Below, one piece after another: positions 63,401 to 64,000 of a stretch of DNA of 64,000 bases. The notes beneath the pieces were generated by a model. The model made no database searches. It saw only the letters and a list, made by a program, of their open reading frames with translations, and had not been told where the DNA came from. The stretch's first letter is position 1, and the number at the start of each line of letters is the position of its first letter. The DNA comes from Azolla caroliniana. Lineage: Eukaryota > Polypodiophyta. Both the position numbers and the translations under genes were made by a program. The stretch lies in contig JBHGNT010000006.1 of the NCBI GenBank assembly GCA_043228905.1, forward strand, positions 19,406,001-19,470,000, given 5' to 3'.

Positions 63401-64000
63401 CGGAACGTGTCGGACATCCTTCAGCAGCATTTTGCATCCGGTCGGGGTTGTCAACCACACGTCTCCTATGCCGGAAATCCGGCACGTACCTTCATTCCCC
63501 ATCCGAACACAGCCATGCTCACCGGCTGTGTAGGATGAGAAGTATCTTCTCTCCGGGGTCAGGTGGAACGATGCTCCGGAATCGACCACCCAGGTCGTCT
63601 CATCGCCGGCAATGTTTAGTTCACCTTCTTCGGTGATGAGCATGATTTCTTCCTCACTTGGCGCGAGTGCCGTTGTTCCTTTCCGGTCCTGCCCTCGCCG
63701 ATCCGAACCTCTCCGGTCCGTGGCTCCCCGGTATGCACTGTTTCTCTCCGGTGACTTCTTCGAATCGGTGTCGTCGGCTCCGTTGTCTTTTCGGTAATGC
63801 CGACAATTCTTTCGGAAGTGCCCCGGCTTCCCATAGTGGAAGCATGTGGGCCTTCCTCTTGACTGCGACCGGGTCCCCGACTTCTCCCGTCTTTGCGGAC
63901 TCCGGTTCCATTGTCTTCCCCGATCCGATTCGGTAAGCAGCGCTTTCGAGTCGGAGGCCGGTTCTTTATCTCTTCGACGCGCTTCTTCGTTCAAAATACT
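60467..64000 (-). CDS. Copia Gag-Pol polyprotein, 5' end beyond the window
   Basis: An uninterrupted frame of about 1175 codons that stays open to the window edge, so the Gag N-terminus lies outside. Residue numbers count from 63994. Zinc knuckle 51-64 (CFHYGKPGHFRKNC, second Cys replaced by Tyr), protease VDSGAS (Asp138), GAG-pre-integrase 264-300 (LWHKRLCH ... CTDC), integrase Asp327, Asp389 and Glu424, an acidic linker (587-620), RT (about 690-930, TAFLHGDLDEE, SLYGLKQAP, YVDD 851-854), and RNase H Asp1023, Glu1064, Asp1099, Asp1148. The unbroken frame and adjoining LTR indicate a recent insertion. It is a transposon, not a host gene. Confidence 0.95.
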   Translation of the reverse strand, partial: SILNEEARRRDKEPASDSKALLTESDRGRQWNRSPQRREKSGTRSQSRGRPTCFHYGKPGHFRKNCRHYRKDNGADDTDSKKSPERNSAYRGATDRRGSDRRGQDRKGTTALAPSEEEIMLITEEGELNIAGDETTWVVDSGASFHLTPERRYFSSYTAGEHGCVRMGNEGTCRISGIGDVWLTTPTGCKMLLKDVRHVPEVRLNLISAGRLDDEGYTGSIRNGVMKFSKGSLIVARARKDNTLYLMNARLCPEELNVAADTAGELWHKRLCHMSEKGMKRLADDNLIPVKHVHLEKCTDCLAGKQNRTSFHSRPPTRRSAPLELVHTDVCQVETKSHGGAQYFVTFIDDHSRKLWTAPLKTKDQVLCVFKELHARVERESGKKLKAIRADNGGEYRGQFQEYCRSKGIRLEFTVPKTPELNGLAERMNRTIMERVWSMLAHAKLPKGFWAEAMSTATYVINRSPSVPLDGDTPQKVWTGKEVSYRHLKVFGCLAYVHVAKDRRGKLDPKTRPCIFLGYGDDEFGYRVWDPVDKKIFRSRDIIFMEDKTLADWESEKKMKSSKSTGEDQLYEEQSRPARDRLALEDPAEDGEETEPAEEDENDTGTGPDPEMDSDEEESEEPVTEAPERRYPLRERRAPRRFPEPEHVLLTDEGEPESFEEAKHDTQSRRWLSAMQDEMDSLHENHTYELVELPKGKRALRNKWVFKLKPGDAGNPPRYKARIVVKGFQQKKGVDFDEIFAPVVKMTSIRTVLSIAASMDLEVEQMDVKTAFLHGDLDEEIYMQQPEGFEKKGKEHLVCRLKKSLYGLKQAPRQWYRKFDSFMTDEGYLKTQSDHCVFVKKFEGGDFLILLLYVDDMLIVGRDQVKIRMLKKALHRTFSMKDLGPARQILGMHIIRDRKKKQLWLSQEKYVTKVLHRFNMSEARPVGSTLPANCKLSSKQSPKTKAEKEDMMKVPYASAVGSLMYAMVCTRPDIGYAVGVVSRYMSNPGKEHWNAAKWILRYLKGTANVCLRFGSGKPELDGFTDSDMSADADTSRSTSGYVMTYAGGAVSWQSRLQKTVALSTTEVEYMAAVEAGKEIIWMKDFIRELGIRQEEYRLYCDSQSAIHLAKNAAYHSRTKHIQRRYHWIRERIEDKEFVLTKIHRDENGSDMLTKVLTPDKLEACRKRIGLERHPMPK

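Noticed and set aside
1-64000. CRISPR array, bacterial operon or riboswitch
   Set aside because: No regularly spaced short direct repeats with unique spacers and no prokaryotic gene organisation; the spliced gene and LTR elements show a plant nuclear context.

Overview
The window is nuclear DNA of a land plant. It carries one spliced host gene with plant-type GT-AG introns and the closest resemblance to plant CNNM/DUF21-CBS proteins, surrounded by Copia and Gypsy LTR retrotransposons, a non-LTR (LINE) family and a P-class PPR gene fragment. The species cannot be named from the sequence. Introns of 6-8 kb packed with retroelements suggest a repeat-rich genome.

Layout. (1) 1-5860: AT-rich non-genic DNA with a short degenerate LTR element (369-2607) that holds a 0.67-kb foldback palindrome, and a nested set of inverted and direct repeats (4563-5853). 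(2) 5860-14254: two related Copia elements in tandem that share the LTR at 8141-8709. The second is split inside its protease by a reverse-oriented Gypsy solo LTR (9894-10753). (3) 14255-29790: a nest. Gypsy element A (17595-25608, both LTRs, 4-bp target duplication CCGT) sits inside the 5' LTR of an older antisense Gypsy element B (15006-17502 plus LTR halves 17503-17594 and 25609-26406), which abuts Copia-family fragments on both sides (14255-15005 plus strand; 26407-29700 minus strand). (4) 29790-37300: scattered Gypsy fragments, tandem duplications and low-complexity DNA. (5) 37459-57394: the host gene, 14 exons predicting a 468-residue DUF21/CNNM-CBS membrane protein with every splice phase consistent. 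Intron 8 (7.9 kb) and intron 13 (6.1 kb) hold at least ten LINE fragments, an antisense Copia remnant and a PPR pseudogene fragment. (6) 57400-59842: 3' UTR and non-coding DNA. (7) 59843-64000: the 3' part of a Copia element on the minus strand with an uninterrupted gag-pol frame that runs off the window edge.

Only the CNNM gene and the right-hand Copia look potentially functional. All other coding traces are decayed transposon or gene fragments. The least ordinary observations are a tRNA-like RNA polymerase III promoter module carried in both LTRs of Gypsy A but absent from the related solo LTR, the shared-LTR Copia tandem, and the layered insertions in the introns of the CNNM gene.
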